In this document: positions 42,861 through 50,624 of the stretch, piece by piece | Layout: each line of letters opens with the position of its first letter | Position numbering within the stretch: position 1 is the first letter of the stretch | Assembly (NCBI GenBank): GCA_017462735.1 | Contig: JAFTQO010000009.1 | Location: forward strand, 201,553 to 265,552 | From: Clostridia bacterium | Lineage (GTDB): Bacteria > Bacillota > Clostridia > Christensenellales > Borkfalkiaceae | DNA: 64,000 nucleotides | Direction: 5' to 3' | Translations under genes and position numbers: made by a program | Notes under the pieces: generated by a model | Database searches by the model: none | Told to the model about the DNA's origin: nothing | Seen by the model: the letters and a program-made list of their open reading frames with translations, nothing else

Positions 42861-43760
42861 ATGAAACTTTTTGATGTTTCCACCGATTCTACTTGCGATT
42901 TAAAAAAAGATTTCGTAGAAGAGAACGGGATATGGTTCGTGCCGTTGACGTTTACGGTGGAAAAAAACGGGATTTTGGAAGAAGGATTGGACAATTTTTC
43001 TTGCGAGGAAGAATACGTTGCGTTTTATAAGAGATTGGAGGAAGGCGCTCTGTCCCGTACCTCTATGCTCAATTTTGAAAGTCATTACGCGCATTTTTTA
43101 AAAATGGCGGAAGCAGGGGTCAAAGACGCCGTGCATTTTACCATTTCTTCCGGGCTTTCCCCTACGGTGACGGTAGCGCAAAAAGCGGCGGCGGCTATCA
43201 AAGAGAAATATCCCGATTTCAACCTCTATGCAGTCGACCCTTTGACGGCGACGGTAGGGCAAGGGATTCTTGTAGAAATCGCCTGCGAGTGCAGGGATAA
43301 AGGGATGACGGCGCAGGCAACGTACGACTACGTAATGGGTCTTAGACTGAATATTCAACATTGCGTTATCCCTAACGATTTGATGTATTTGAAGCGTGGC
43401 GGCAGGGTCTCTTCCGTATCCGCGGCGTTCGGCACTATGTTGGGCATCAAACCGATGCTGGCGTTCGATTCTAACGGAAAATTGCAGACGATGGCAAAAC
43501 CCAAGGGGATGAAAAAGGCGTTCGCGATGGTTATCGAGTCCTTGGAAAAAGCGCCAATTAGCGACTTGAATAAAATCGTTGTCGTACACACCAACAATTA
43601 TTCGGGTGCGGAAGAATTGGCGACGCTGATAGAAGCCCATTTCGGGATAAAACCCGCCGTGACCATTATGGGTCCCGTCATTGGTTCCCACGTAGGTCCC
43701 GGGTCGGTATCCTGCGGTTGGATTTCCACGTTGACGAGAAACCAATTGAACGGTAACTGA
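42861..43760 (+). CDS. DegV family fatty-acid-binding protein
   Basis: 299 residues from the ATG at 42861. DegV/FakB proteins hold a fatty acid for phosphorylation by FakA. Motifs: N-terminal DSTCDL, TISSGLSPT, RGGRVS, GIKPML and the C-terminal GSHVGPGS. No fakA kinase gene is in the window. Monocistronic; only a weak hairpin follows. Confidence 0.93.
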   Translation: MKLFDVSTDSTCDLKKDFVEENGIWFVPLTFTVEKNGILEEGLDNFSCEEEYVAFYKRLEEGALSRTSMLNFESHYAHFLKMAEAGVKDAVHFTISSGLSPTVTVAQKAAAAIKEKYPDFNLYAVDPLTATVGQGILVEIACECRDKGMTAQATYDYVMGLRLNIQHCVIPNDLMYLKRGGRVSSVSAAFGTMLGIKPMLAFDSNGKLQTMAKPKGMKKAFAMVIESLEKAPISDLNKIVVVHTNNYSGAEELATLIEAHFGIKPAVTIMGPVIGSHVGPGSVSCGWISTLTRNQLNGN

Positions 43761-43845
43761 TAAAAAAGTGGCGATTTTCGTGTCGCTTTTTCTGCCATTT
43801 TTTCTATCAGTTACGATATAATAAAACAAAATTGCAAATCACGTT

Positions 43846-44035
43846 CGGTACGCTTTTTAGTCAAAGCGTTTAAAAGGGAAGAGAGAAAGGGTTGACTCCG
43901 TTGCTCCGCTGCCTCCGCAACCGTAAGGACGATTTGCCTCTTTTCATTGCCTCAAAAGGCGAGAAGGAAGGGGGCAGGTACGGATTTATCCCGTACAAAT
44001 TGTCGTAAGTCGGGAGACCTGCCGCCGTGAAAGGT
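43846..44035 (+). promoter_or_regulatory. Cobalamin (B12) riboswitch
   Basis: Conserved blocks in order: AAAAGGGAAG (43872 region), GCTGCCTCCGCAACCGTAA in place of the usual GC-x-GCCCCCGCAACTGTAA, and the B12 box AAGTCGGGAGACCTGCC near 44005. A TATAAT at 43817-43822 starts the leader. A terminator (44097-44123) follows, so ligand likely ends transcription. Downstream are a DUF4430 lipoprotein and an ECF S-component, known partners in B12 uptake. Confidence 0.88.
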
Positions 44036-44096
44036 ACTTTTTTTGCGGATGGGCGAAAAAGGGAGTTATAGTCGCTAGGGAAGCGGCTTCCTTTTG

Positions 44097-44123
44097 TCGT
44101 CCTCATTTTAGGACGATTTTTTT
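44097..44123 (+). terminator. Riboswitch expression-platform terminator
   Basis: TCGTCCT/AGGACGA stem with a T7 run, about 60 bp after the B12 box. Confidence 0.75.
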
Positions 44124-44125
44124 AT

Positions 44126-44298
44126 GGCTCTGTCACAACCTTTGGTTGATTTCTACCTATAAAAGTCTACGCAATAGTGCGCAAAAGACTCGGTTACATA
44201 CCGCAGCGGGTATGCGCCCTTGTCGTTTTGCTTCTCTTGCTTGCCTTTTATGCCGGTAGGTCGCAACTTGCTAATCAACCACTTGTTTTGACATCGCC
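44126..44298. repeat. Hairpin repeat element, copy 2 (MITE-like)
   Basis: 173 bp. The ends are almost identical to 1200-1380: left arm with GGTTGATT at 44144-44151, right arm with AATCAACC at 44273-44280. Inner stems CTACC (44153) / GGTAG (44255), AAAAG (44161) / CTTTT (44245) and apical CATACC/GGTATG (44197-44214) pair like those of copy 1 with different bases. It lies between the B12-riboswitch terminator and the ribosome binding site of the operon. Confidence 0.6.
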
Positions 44299-44336
44299 TT
44301 ATTTATAAAGGAGAAACTTATTTATAAAGGAGAAAC
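44299..44336 (+). repeat. 19-bp tandem duplication containing the ribosome binding site
   Basis: TTATTTATAAAGGAGAAAC occurs twice head to tail, directly at the right end of the hairpin element and before ATATG. Each copy has an AAAGGAG site; the second is the functional one. Confidence 0.8.
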
Positions 44337-44338
44337 AT

Positions 44339-44782
44339 ATGAAAAAACTGTTACGAAAACTGACGCTGATTGGGCTTGTTGTATGCACTTTGGTCGTATG
44401 TCTTTGCGCTGCCGCTTGTTCTGGGAAAGCCGCGGACGGGAACGTCGTGTACGTAGCCGAAGATGCGCTTGCTATCACCGTGACGGAAGCGGAAGAAGGC
44501 GCGACTCTCAAAGACGTGATGAAAAAGATGCAAGAGGACGGAAAAATCACTTATGTCGAAGACGGCTCCGGGATGGTGACGACTATCAACGGACGAAAAG
44601 CCGTTAGCGGTGCGAGCGGCGGAGAATATTGGGCGTTGTTTACGAGCGATGAAAATTACGGCGACACCGATTCGGCGCTTACGATAGAAGGGCTTCCTAC
44701 CTGTTATTATGCAATGGTTGGCTACGCCTCAATGCCGGCGGTAGAAGGAGAAACGTATCTTTGGGCAATCGAATCGTGGTAA
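44339..44782 (+). CDS. DUF4430 lipoprotein, likely corrinoid-binding
   Basis: 147 residues. The signal peptide ends in a lipobox-like AAACS (Cys at about residue 27). A DUF4430/transcobalamin-like domain follows (EGATLKDVMKKMQEDGKI.., GEYWALFTSDENYG.., YYAMVGYASMPAVEGETYLWAIE). It is first in the B12-riboswitch operon with an ECF S-component gene 14 bp on, so it probably captures cobalamin or precursors at the cell surface. Confidence 0.8.
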   Translation: MKKLLRKLTLIGLVVCTLVVCLCAAACSGKAADGNVVYVAEDALAITVTEAEEGATLKDVMKKMQEDGKITYVEDGSGMVTTINGRKAVSGASGGEYWALFTSDENYGDTDSALTIEGLPTCYYAMVGYASMPAVEGETYLWAIESW

Positions 44783-44796
44783 GATAGGAGAAAGGT

Positions 44797-45321
44797 ATGC
44801 GTTCTGCTAAAGAAATTGCCTACGTAGCGGTCTTTTGCGCCCTGTTAATCGGCGGACAATTTTTGCTGGCGGCAGTTCCGGGAGTGGAGATTGTCACGCT
44901 GTTGTTCGTATGCTATGCCTACGCCTTTGGCGTAGTGCGCGGCTGCCTTTGCGCTACCGCTTTTTCTTTGCTGAGACAATTCGTGTTCGGCTTTTTTCCG
45001 ACGGTACTTATCCTGTATCTCGTCTATTATAATCTACTTTGTCTTTGTTTTGGGCTTTTGGGCAGGGTTTGGCAAGGGAAAGAAAAAAGTCGGCTCATCT
45101 TTCTCGTCCTGATTGCCTGTGCGGGGACGTTGCTTTTTAATTTTATCGATATCGGCATCAATGCAATTTGGATAGGGTACAGCGCGGCGGCATTAAAAGT
45201 ATACTTTACCGCGTCTTGGTCGTTCACGTTGCCGCAAATTGCTTGTACGGCGGTGACGGTGGGATTGTGCTTTTTGCCCGTCCACGCTGCCTTTCGGTAC
45301 GCAAAAGGAAAATTAAAATAA
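44797..45321 (+). CDS. ECF transporter S component, probably cobalamin (CbrT-like)
   Basis: 174 residues with about six membrane segments; N-terminal KEIAYVAVFCALLIGGQFLL resembles the AxxxA-type helix that S-components use to dock on the shared ECF module. Substrate inferred from the upstream B12 riboswitch and DUF4430 partner. The EcfA/EcfT module is not in this window. Confidence 0.75.
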   Translation: MRSAKEIAYVAVFCALLIGGQFLLAAVPGVEIVTLLFVCYAYAFGVVRGCLCATAFSLLRQFVFGFFPTVLILYLVYYNLLCLCFGLLGRVWQGKEKSRLIFLVLIACAGTLLFNFIDIGINAIWIGYSAAALKVYFTASWSFTLPQIACTAVTVGLCFLPVHAAFRYAKGKLK

Positions 45322-45348
45322 AAAAGGACTTTTCTAAGTCCTTTTTTT
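45320..45348. terminator. Bidirectional terminator
   Basis: Stem AAGGACTT/AAGTCCTT with A- and T-runs; convergent genes. Confidence 0.85.
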
Positions 45349-45727
45349 AGTCCTCTTCATTCATAAAAGTGCGGGTATCGTATACGACGATATTGCAACC
45401 GTGGATTTTCTTTCCCGTCACCTGTAAAATTTCGCCGTCTACGCAAAATCCTTTCCCGAACACGTAGACGAGTTTTTCCGCAAGAGTGTCGCTGAGGGTG
45501 CCGAGCAGACAGTTGAGTTCTATGTTGTACGCGTAGACGAGCAGGGGATTGCTTTCGTTAGGCGTATGTACCAGTTGTAGTCTGTCTCCGTCGCGGCTCT
45601 GTATCAGCCAATGCTGTCTGTCTTTTTGTCGCACGCCGACCAGTTTCGTCGTCAAAGGAAACTTGACGCCGCAGATTCTCGCCCGCTTAGGCTCCGTGAC
45701 CCGTAAAAATTTTGTGAATAAGTTCAT
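45347..45727 (-). CDS. HIRAN-domain-like small protein
   Basis: 126 residues from the ATG at 45727. Residues about 25-115 follow the HIRAN pattern (KLVGVRQKDRQ..GDRLQLVHTPNESNPLLVYAYN..LGTLSDTLAEKLVYVFGKGF..GEILQVTGKK), a fold that recognises damaged or single-stranded DNA ends. There is no helicase or nuclease domain attached. The start lies six bases after TATAAT, with TTTACA at 17 bp and no Shine-Dalgarno: a leaderless candidate. HIRAN is my best reading; confidence in it is moderate. Confidence 0.6.
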   Translation of the reverse strand: MNLFTKFLRVTEPKRARICGVKFPLTTKLVGVRQKDRQHWLIQSRDGDRLQLVHTPNESNPLLVYAYNIELNCLLGTLSDTLAEKLVYVFGKGFCVDGEILQVTGKKIHGCNIVVYDTRTFMNEED

Positions 45728-45733
45728 ACCTAT

Positions 45734-45762
45734 ATTATACTGTAAAAAAGCAAATTTGTAAA
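45734..45762 (-). promoter_or_regulatory. Promoter of the HIRAN-like gene, leaderless
   Basis: Minus-strand TTTACA, 17 bp, TATAAT, then ATAGGT and ATG. Confidence 0.65.
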
Positions 45763-45851
45763 GGTTTGCCGAAAAATCTTTTTGTAAAACCTTGCCACCG
45801 TCCGTTTTTTTTGGTATAATGATAAAAATATGCAAAAAAACGAGGTGTTTT

Positions 45852-47078
45852 ATGACCTACGAACAAGCCTTGCAACTGTTGAAAGAACACAACCAAACGC
45901 AACTTTTGCGCTTTTACGATGGATTGGACGAAAGTGGCAAAGGCCGCCTTTTATCGGGGATAGAAAGCATCGATTGGTCGTTTGAAGAGGCGCTTTGCGA
46001 TGGCGGCGCGGCGGCGCAAAAGAAGGATATTCGTCCCATTGACGGGTTGAAAATTGCCGATATCGACAAAAAACGCGCCGAGTTTGAAGAAATCGGCGTA
46101 AAGGCTATCCAGGAGGGTAAGGTGGCGGCGGTGCTCCTTGCTGGTGGTATGGGTACGCGTCTCGGGGTAGACGGTCCCAAGGGCTGCTACAACATCGGCG
46201 AAACGCGCGATTTGTACATCTTTGAGCAGCAAATGGACAACTTGAAAGAAGTGGTAAAAAAATGTGGAAAAACCGTACCCGTGTACGTGATGACCAGCGA
46301 CAAAAACCACGAAGAAACGACTTCTTTCTGGGCAAAACACGATTATTTTGGCTATCCCGAAAGCGAAATCAAATTCTTTAAGCAAGACATGGCGCCCGCC
46401 GTGGACTTTGACGGTAAGATTTATTTGGAAAGAATGGATACGCCCGCCCTTTCTCCCAACGGCAACGGCGGATGGTTCTCGTCTATGGTCCGCGCAGGGC
46501 TGACGGCGGATTTGCACGCCCGTGGCATCGAGTGGCTGAATATCTACGCGGTGGACAACGTGTTACAACGCATTGCCGACCCCGTTTTCGTAGGCGCTAC
46601 GATTGAAGCACAGGTCAATTGCGGGGCAAAAGTCGTTTGCAAAAACGACCCTTACGAAAAGGTAGGGGTGCTTTGTAAAGACGGGGAGATGCCCGACATC
46701 GTCGAGTATTATGAATTGACGGACGAAATGGCAAACCAAAAGGATGCTAGCGGCGACCTTGCCTATTGTTACGGCGTAATTTTGAACTACCTGTTCAAAT
46801 TAGAGAAATTGGAAGAAATCGTCGATAAAAAAATCCCTATCCATATCGTTAAGAAAAAGATAGAACGGGTAGACGAAAACGGGATTCCTTCTAAGCCTGA
46901 TACGGAAAACGGCAAAAAGTTCGAGACGCTTGCCGTAGACCTTATTAAACTGATGGAGAGCGTATTGCCCTTCGAGGTGGAAAGAGAGAAAGAATTTGCG
47001 CCTATCAAAAATAAAACGGGCGTAGACAGCGTGGAATCGGCAAAAGCGCTTTTGAAAAAGAACGGGGTGAAACTCTAA
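45852..47078 (+). CDS. UTP-sugar-1-phosphate uridylyltransferase (UDPGP family)
   Basis: 408 residues from the ATG at 45852 (GAGGTG). It belongs to the eukaryote-like UDPGP/UAP family rather than the GalU type: nucleotide loop AAVLLAGGMGTRLGVDGPKGCYNIG, then PVYVMTSDKNHEET, SPNGNGGW and NIYAVDNVL. It makes a UDP-sugar, probably UDP-GlcNAc or UDP-hexose. The following gene overlaps its stop by one base. Confidence 0.9.
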   Translation: MTYEQALQLLKEHNQTQLLRFYDGLDESGKGRLLSGIESIDWSFEEALCDGGAAAQKKDIRPIDGLKIADIDKKRAEFEEIGVKAIQEGKVAAVLLAGGMGTRLGVDGPKGCYNIGETRDLYIFEQQMDNLKEVVKKCGKTVPVYVMTSDKNHEETTSFWAKHDYFGYPESEIKFFKQDMAPAVDFDGKIYLERMDTPALSPNGNGGWFSSMVRAGLTADLHARGIEWLNIYAVDNVLQRIADPVFVGATIEAQVNCGAKVVCKNDPYEKVGVLCKDGEMPDIVEYYELTDEMANQKDASGDLAYCYGVILNYLFKLEKLEEIVDKKIPIHIVKKKIERVDENGIPSKPDTENGKKFETLAVDLIKLMESVLPFEVEREKEFAPIKNKTGVDSVESAKALLKKNGVKL

Positions 47079-47431
47079 TGGCAACCGAGTTAGAAGGGAA
47101 CGTAAAACTGCAACGGTTTATCCAATTGCTTAGCGATTTAAACCACGAGACGGTGGCGGCGCTCCGCACGGGTGACACGCAAATTCTCCGTCAAATGAAC
47201 GACACGGTGGACGAAATGTACGCGATCCAAAGCGTGGGTACGGAAGACGCGTATACGGCGATTGAAGAGGAGATGCAGATTATCTATCAAAATTTCAACG
47301 CAATTGCGACGATGATGAATACTAACGAAAGTATCTTTGTAGATAATGCGACTTCCGTAGCGGTTAAAAAGTTTTTACACAATATTTTCGAGGCGACGGT
47401 ATCTATCGTCCACAAATACGGCTTAGCATAA
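47078..47431 (+). CDS. Hypothetical helical protein
   Basis: 117 residues, all-helical and acidic, with no membrane segment and no motif I know. The start shares a base with the UDP-sugar pyrophosphorylase stop (TAATG), so it is translationally coupled and may be functionally linked. It ends at a strong terminator. Confidence 0.7.
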   Translation: MATELEGNVKLQRFIQLLSDLNHETVAALRTGDTQILRQMNDTVDEMYAIQSVGTEDAYTAIEEEMQIIYQNFNAIATMMNTNESIFVDNATSVAVKKFLHNIFEATVSIVHKYGLA

Positions 47432-47437
47432 CGCGAT

Positions 47438-47465
47438 AAAACCTCCCTTCCTAGGGAGGTTTTTT
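47438..47465 (+). terminator. Terminator
   Basis: AAAACCTCCC/GGGAGGTTTT stem with a T6 run. Confidence 0.85.
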
Positions 47466-47496
47466 GTCGAAAATTAGGGAAAAGTTTGTCGAAGAC

Positions 47497-47525
47497 TTGA
47501 CAGTGTGCATAGTTTATACTATAAT
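47497..47525 (+). promoter_or_regulatory. Promoter of the membrane-protein gene at 47558
   Basis: TTGACA, 17 bp, TATAAT. Confidence 0.8.
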
Positions 47526-47557
47526 GATGCTACCAATTAATAGTTAGGAGGACTTTT

Positions 47558-48040
47558 ATGGAGTCGATTAAAAAGTATGCCCCTGTTTTAGCAAGTGTTT
47601 GCGGCGTATTTACCTTATTGATGTTGTTTATGCCTTCGGTTGTAATGGAAGTATACGGCATACAAGTTTCTTTTAGTGGCTTTGATACGGCGTTCGGCTG
47701 TAAGATGTATGTAGATGGACAAACGACTGAAATGTTTAGTTTTTCATTCTTTAACATTATGCCTTGGCTGTTGACGGCGATGGGTATGGTGTTTTGTGTA
47801 ATGGTTACGCTGGAAAAAGCGGAAAAGAAATGCGTGTACGTGGCAACCGTTCTCTTTTTGCTGGCGGCGATCTTCTTCTTTTTGTCGGTCGTTTGTGTTT
47901 CTATCCCCAACGCATCTTCGCCAGATGAAGTTAAAAGCATGATGGATTTAGGGGCTGGTGCTGTTTTTAGCGGTATCTTTAGTTTGCTTTCGGCTGGGTT
48001 GACGTTGACGCCCTTGGTATTGGAAAAAATGGGTAAATAA
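47558..48040 (+). CDS. Four-TM membrane protein, unknown function
   Basis: 160 residues. Four membrane segments (about 8-30, 68-85, 92-115, 133-152) with a short outer loop after the first carrying a Gly/Phe-rich stretch (GFDTAFGCKMYVDGQ). GGAGGA precedes the ATG. Monocistronic between its own consensus promoter and terminator. Not recognised. Confidence 0.7.
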   Translation: MESIKKYAPVLASVCGVFTLLMLFMPSVVMEVYGIQVSFSGFDTAFGCKMYVDGQTTEMFSFSFFNIMPWLLTAMGMVFCVMVTLEKAEKKCVYVATVLFLLAAIFFFLSVVCVSIPNASSPDEVKSMMDLGAGAVFSGIFSLLSAGLTLTPLVLEKMGK

Positions 48041-48046
48041 AAAATC

Positions 48047-48073
48047 AAAAGCCTCCTAAAAGGGGGCTTTTTT
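48047..48073 (+). terminator. Terminator
   Basis: AAAAGCCTCC/GGGGGCTTTT stem with one wobble, T-run. Confidence 0.8.
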
Positions 48074-48239
48074 ACTGCTTATTTGTCTAGTGTATAAGAA
48101 AGAACGGATTTACGAAACTTTTACAATTTTTCATAAAACTAAAACAAAATCTTGGCATTTTCAAAACAACTCTCCTCTATAATACAATCACAAACAGAGC
48201 GGGACACCGCCAAAAGTAAAAAGAAAAGGAGAGTCAATT

Positions 48240-48488
48240 ATGGGTATTAAAAAATTTTTCAAGGAAGCGTTTTCGGATATGAAGGAGAGTGCAAAAGCGC
48301 AACACGAGGTAGACAAAGCGAATTTGGAAGCGACGAAAGCAGAGTCTAAGGCACAATGGGAAGAGGCAAAAATGAGTCCCAAAGCCCGCCAAGAAAAAAT
48401 GCAAAAGGAACGCGAAGCGCAAATCGCCGAGGCAAACGCCCGCAAAGAGGCGGCGGAAGAACGTATCCGTGCCGCAAAAGGGGAATAA
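48240..48488 (+). CDS. Small charged coiled-coil protein
   Basis: 82 residues. After MGIKKFFKEAFSDM it is an uninterrupted Lys/Glu/Ala-rich helix (AKAQHEVDKANLEATKAESKA.. QEKMQKEREAQIAEANARKE). GGAGAG precedes the ATG. The amphipathic N-terminus could dock on membrane or a partner. Function unknown. Confidence 0.65.
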   Translation: MGIKKFFKEAFSDMKESAKAQHEVDKANLEATKAESKAQWEEAKMSPKARQEKMQKEREAQIAEANARKEAAEERIRAAKGE

Positions 48489-48494
48489 GAAAAG

Positions 48495-48524
48495 AACCGC
48501 TTGTGAAAAAGACAGGCGGTTTTT
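48495..48524 (+). terminator. Terminator of the coiled-coil gene
   Basis: AACCGC/GCGGTT stem with a 15-nt loop and a T-run. Confidence 0.6.
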
Positions 48525-48535
48525 GTTTACGGTTT

Positions 48536-48913
48536 TTAAAACACGTTTCCCCAGCCGAGGGTATAGTTTTGACGGACGACTTCCGTCAGTTGCAACAGTA
48601 CTTCCATTTTCGGTAAGGCGTCTTGGAAGTTTCCTTGATAGAGATACCCCAGGGCTTCGTTGAGTTCAAAATCAATTTGCTGTACGGCGACGTGCGGCAA
48701 AAGCAAGTGCATTTTTTGCTTTTTCGTCTGCCAAAAAACTTCTACCGCTTCCCCGTCCTCGTGGGTGGCGGTGCCGTCCTCCGTTTTTTCGTATAGTGTT
48801 TGTATGGTGGAGGCGAGCAGGGCAAAATTATTTTCGATATACGCGCCTTCCCAAAGACAACCGCCGATAAGAAGCGCGAGAGAGATTACAATACTGACAA
48901 TCGTGCGTATCAT
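48536..48913 (-). CDS. DUF4363-like membrane-anchored protein
   Basis: 125 residues: one N-terminal membrane anchor (IVSIVISLALLIGGCLW), then a helical extracytoplasmic domain with WQTKKQKMHLLLPHVAVQQIDFELNEA, matching DUF4363. It is adjacent to a DUF421 gene (stop and start abut), a pairing seen in spore-forming Clostridia. Role unknown, possibly envelope or spore-related. Confidence 0.7.
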   Translation of the reverse strand: MIRTIVSIVISLALLIGGCLWEGAYIENNFALLASTIQTLYEKTEDGTATHEDGEAVEVFWQTKKQKMHLLLPHVAVQQIDFELNEALGYLYQGNFQDALPKMEVLLQLTEVVRQNYTLGWGNVF

Positions 48914-49597
48914 TTACCAAAGTCCCTCCCAACCGAGTTCAAATACCCGATATTTTTTGCCTTTTTCTTGTAAATAGGCTTTTCCCTCTCCGTCTACCGT
49001 CAAGACGAGTACCCGTTTGGGGTTGCTGCAACCTTGCGCGGCGAGGACGGAGCGGTAGTATTGTTCATCTTTGCCCGTTAGGGTAACGTTTTTCATGTCG
49101 AACTTTCCGCCGTTGATGATGACGATGGGCAAGGAGTTTTGTTTTTGCTCGTAATTTTTCTTCGGCAGGGCAGAAAAAGAGCCTCCCGCTTCGTATAAGG
49201 CGTACTCTACCGAATCCAGCGAAAAATATCCCGCGCTACGCAAACTTTCGATAAGGTCGGTGACGTCCAAATTATTCTTTTTCAGTTGCGTGTCGTCCAC
49301 GCCGTTTTTGTTGAGTACGATGCTGGGGCTACCGCTCAAAAACTTGCGTGCGGACGAAAAGGACAGGTCGATCAAGCAGACCGTTTGGTGTAAAAAATAG
49401 ACGGTAAGGATGGCGACTAAGCCGTAAAGTAGCGGGGTAGACGGGTCTTCCATCGGGATACAGGCAAGATCTGCGATAATCAGCGTGATGACCAGTTCGT
49501 ACGGCTGCATTTCCCCGATTTGCCGTTTGCCCATTAAGCGCATAATAAGCAGTAGCGCGACGAAGACGACGATAGTCCTAATTAAAATAATGCTCAT
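48914..49597 (-). CDS. DUF421 / YetF family membrane protein
   Basis: 227 residues. Three N-terminal membrane segments with the family signature RLMGKRQIGEMQPYELVITLIIADLA are followed by cytosolic YetF domains (SPSIVLNKNGVDDTQLKKNNLDVTDLIESLRSAGYFSLDSVEYALYEAGGSFS). Function of the family is unclear. Start at 49597 chosen over a TTG two codons earlier; no clear ribosome binding site. Confidence 0.85.
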   Translation of the reverse strand: MSIILIRTIVVFVALLLIMRLMGKRQIGEMQPYELVITLIIADLACIPMEDPSTPLLYGLVAILTVYFLHQTVCLIDLSFSSARKFLSGSPSIVLNKNGVDDTQLKKNNLDVTDLIESLRSAGYFSLDSVEYALYEAGGSFSALPKKNYEQKQNSLPIVIINGGKFDMKNVTLTGKDEQYYRSVLAAQGCSNPKRVLVLTVDGEGKAYLQEKGKKYRVFELGWEGLW

Positions 49598-49660
49598 ATC
49601 CAAAAGGGTGCGTTGTAACCTGAAAAAATATGCAAAAAAGGAAAATCTATATCATAATCC

Positions 49661-49689
49661 TTGCCAAAAGCCAAGAAAAGGTGTATAAT
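49661..49689 (+). promoter_or_regulatory. Promoter of the THF riboswitch transcript
   Basis: TTGCCA, 17 bp, TATAAT. Confidence 0.7.
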
Positions 49690-49693
49690 AAAA

Positions 49694-49803
49694 TTAAGAG
49701 TAGCCTCTTGCGCGTAAAGTGACGCCGAACGGGACGTTGTCGGTGGACGAAAGAAGGACGAAATCAAGGTTGTCTTTCTGCGGTGCAAGGGCGCGTCCGC
49801 TGA
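49694..49803 (+). promoter_or_regulatory. Tetrahydrofolate (THF) riboswitch
   Basis: Conserved THF-motif blocks in order: AGAGTAG, GCGCGTAAAGTG, GAACGGGACGTTGTC, GACGAAA, GCGGTGCAAGG, GCGTCCGC. It starts about ten bases after the -10 box and precedes a FolT-like S-component gene, the classic target. Confidence 0.85.
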
Positions 49804-49854
49804 CAAAAAGCGTGGGGCAGGGCTGGATTTATCCCCTCTTCACATCGTCCGTGG

Positions 49855-49872
49855 ACCTCTCAAACGGGAGGT
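49855..49872 (+). promoter_or_regulatory. Shine-Dalgarno-sequestering hairpin of folT
   Basis: ACCTC (49855-49859) pairs with GAGGT (49868-49872), masking the GGGAGG site eight bases before the ATG. Translational control by the riboswitch is likely. Confidence 0.55.
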
Positions 49873-49879
49873 TTTTATT

Positions 49880-50509
49880 ATGCAAGAAAATCAACAAACG
49901 TCGGGTGGGAAGAAGCGCCCTTTGGGCAAGAGGTTTTTATTTTCCGACACCCTTTACGGAAAATCGGTGGCGGCAAAATGCGCGTACGTCGCCGTTTGCG
50001 TGGCGTTGCTTGCCGTCGCCAACACGGTGTTAGAATTTAAAATGGCGGATACGCAGTTCTCGTTTACGACCTTTTTTTGTGTGGTCACGGGAGTACTCCT
50101 CGGTCCCGTATTTGGTTTTGTCGCAGGTTTTTTAGGGGACTTAATCGGGTTTATTGCTAATTCCGGCGGATTTATCTATTATCCTTGGGTCGGGATAGCG
50201 ATGGGGCTTTCGGCGTTTCTCGGCGGGGTAGTGTTCGGCGTTTTGCCCTTGCCGTTGAAAGGGATTCCTTCGTTGATTGTGCGGATTGTCATCGTATCTC
50301 TCGCCACCTTTTTTATTTGTTCGGTGGCAATCAATACGACGGCGTATTATTTTCTGTATTCGGGCGGGCGGGTGTCCTATCTTGCCTATTGCGTGTCCCG
50401 CTATATCGTCAAAGGTCAGTTGTGGGTAAGTCTCATCAACTACGCGCTACTCTTTCTCACCTTGCCTGTTTTAGTAAAAATTAAGCCGTTAAAGATAAAA
50501 ATTGCATAA
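49880..50509 (+). CDS. folT: ECF transporter S component, folate (FolT-like)
   Basis: 209 residues. A soluble N-terminal extension of about 30 residues is followed by six membrane segments with FTTFFCVVTGVLLGPVFGFVAGFLGDLIGF, the S-component core, and YPWVGIAMGLSAFLGG. It binds folate for the shared ECF energising module. Identity rests on the THF riboswitch directly upstream plus fold. Confidence 0.85.
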   Translation: MQENQQTSGGKKRPLGKRFLFSDTLYGKSVAAKCAYVAVCVALLAVANTVLEFKMADTQFSFTTFFCVVTGVLLGPVFGFVAGFLGDLIGFIANSGGFIYYPWVGIAMGLSAFLGGVVFGVLPLPLKGIPSLIVRIVIVSLATFFICSVAINTTAYYFLYSGGRVSYLAYCVSRYIVKGQLWVSLINYALLFLTLPVLVKIKPLKIKIA

Positions 50510-50516
50510 AAATACG

Positions 50517-50557
50517 AAAAACCGTTGGGGCTTACCTTGACGGTTTTCTTTTTTTGT
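50517..50557 (+). terminator. folT terminator
   Basis: AAAACCGT/ACGGTTTT stem, T-run. Its right arm overlaps the lgt -35 box. Confidence 0.75.
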
Positions 50558-50565
50558 GCTATAAT
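50537..50565 (+). promoter_or_regulatory. Promoter of the lgt operon
   Basis: TTGACG, 17-bp spacer ending TGC, TATAAT. The -35 is embedded in the folT terminator stem. Confidence 0.7.
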
Positions 50566-50624
50566 AGGAAAAATTTATCCTAAAAAATAAAATTTTTTAT
50601 GATAAAAAAGGAGACGTAAGATTG

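Noticed and set aside
43763-43795. Terminator after the DegV gene
   Set aside because: The stem needs several G-T pairs and is weak; left unannotated.
43870-44106. 78-codon minus-strand ORF
   Set aside because: It is antisense to the cobalamin riboswitch; the conserved RNA blocks explain the sequence on the plus strand.
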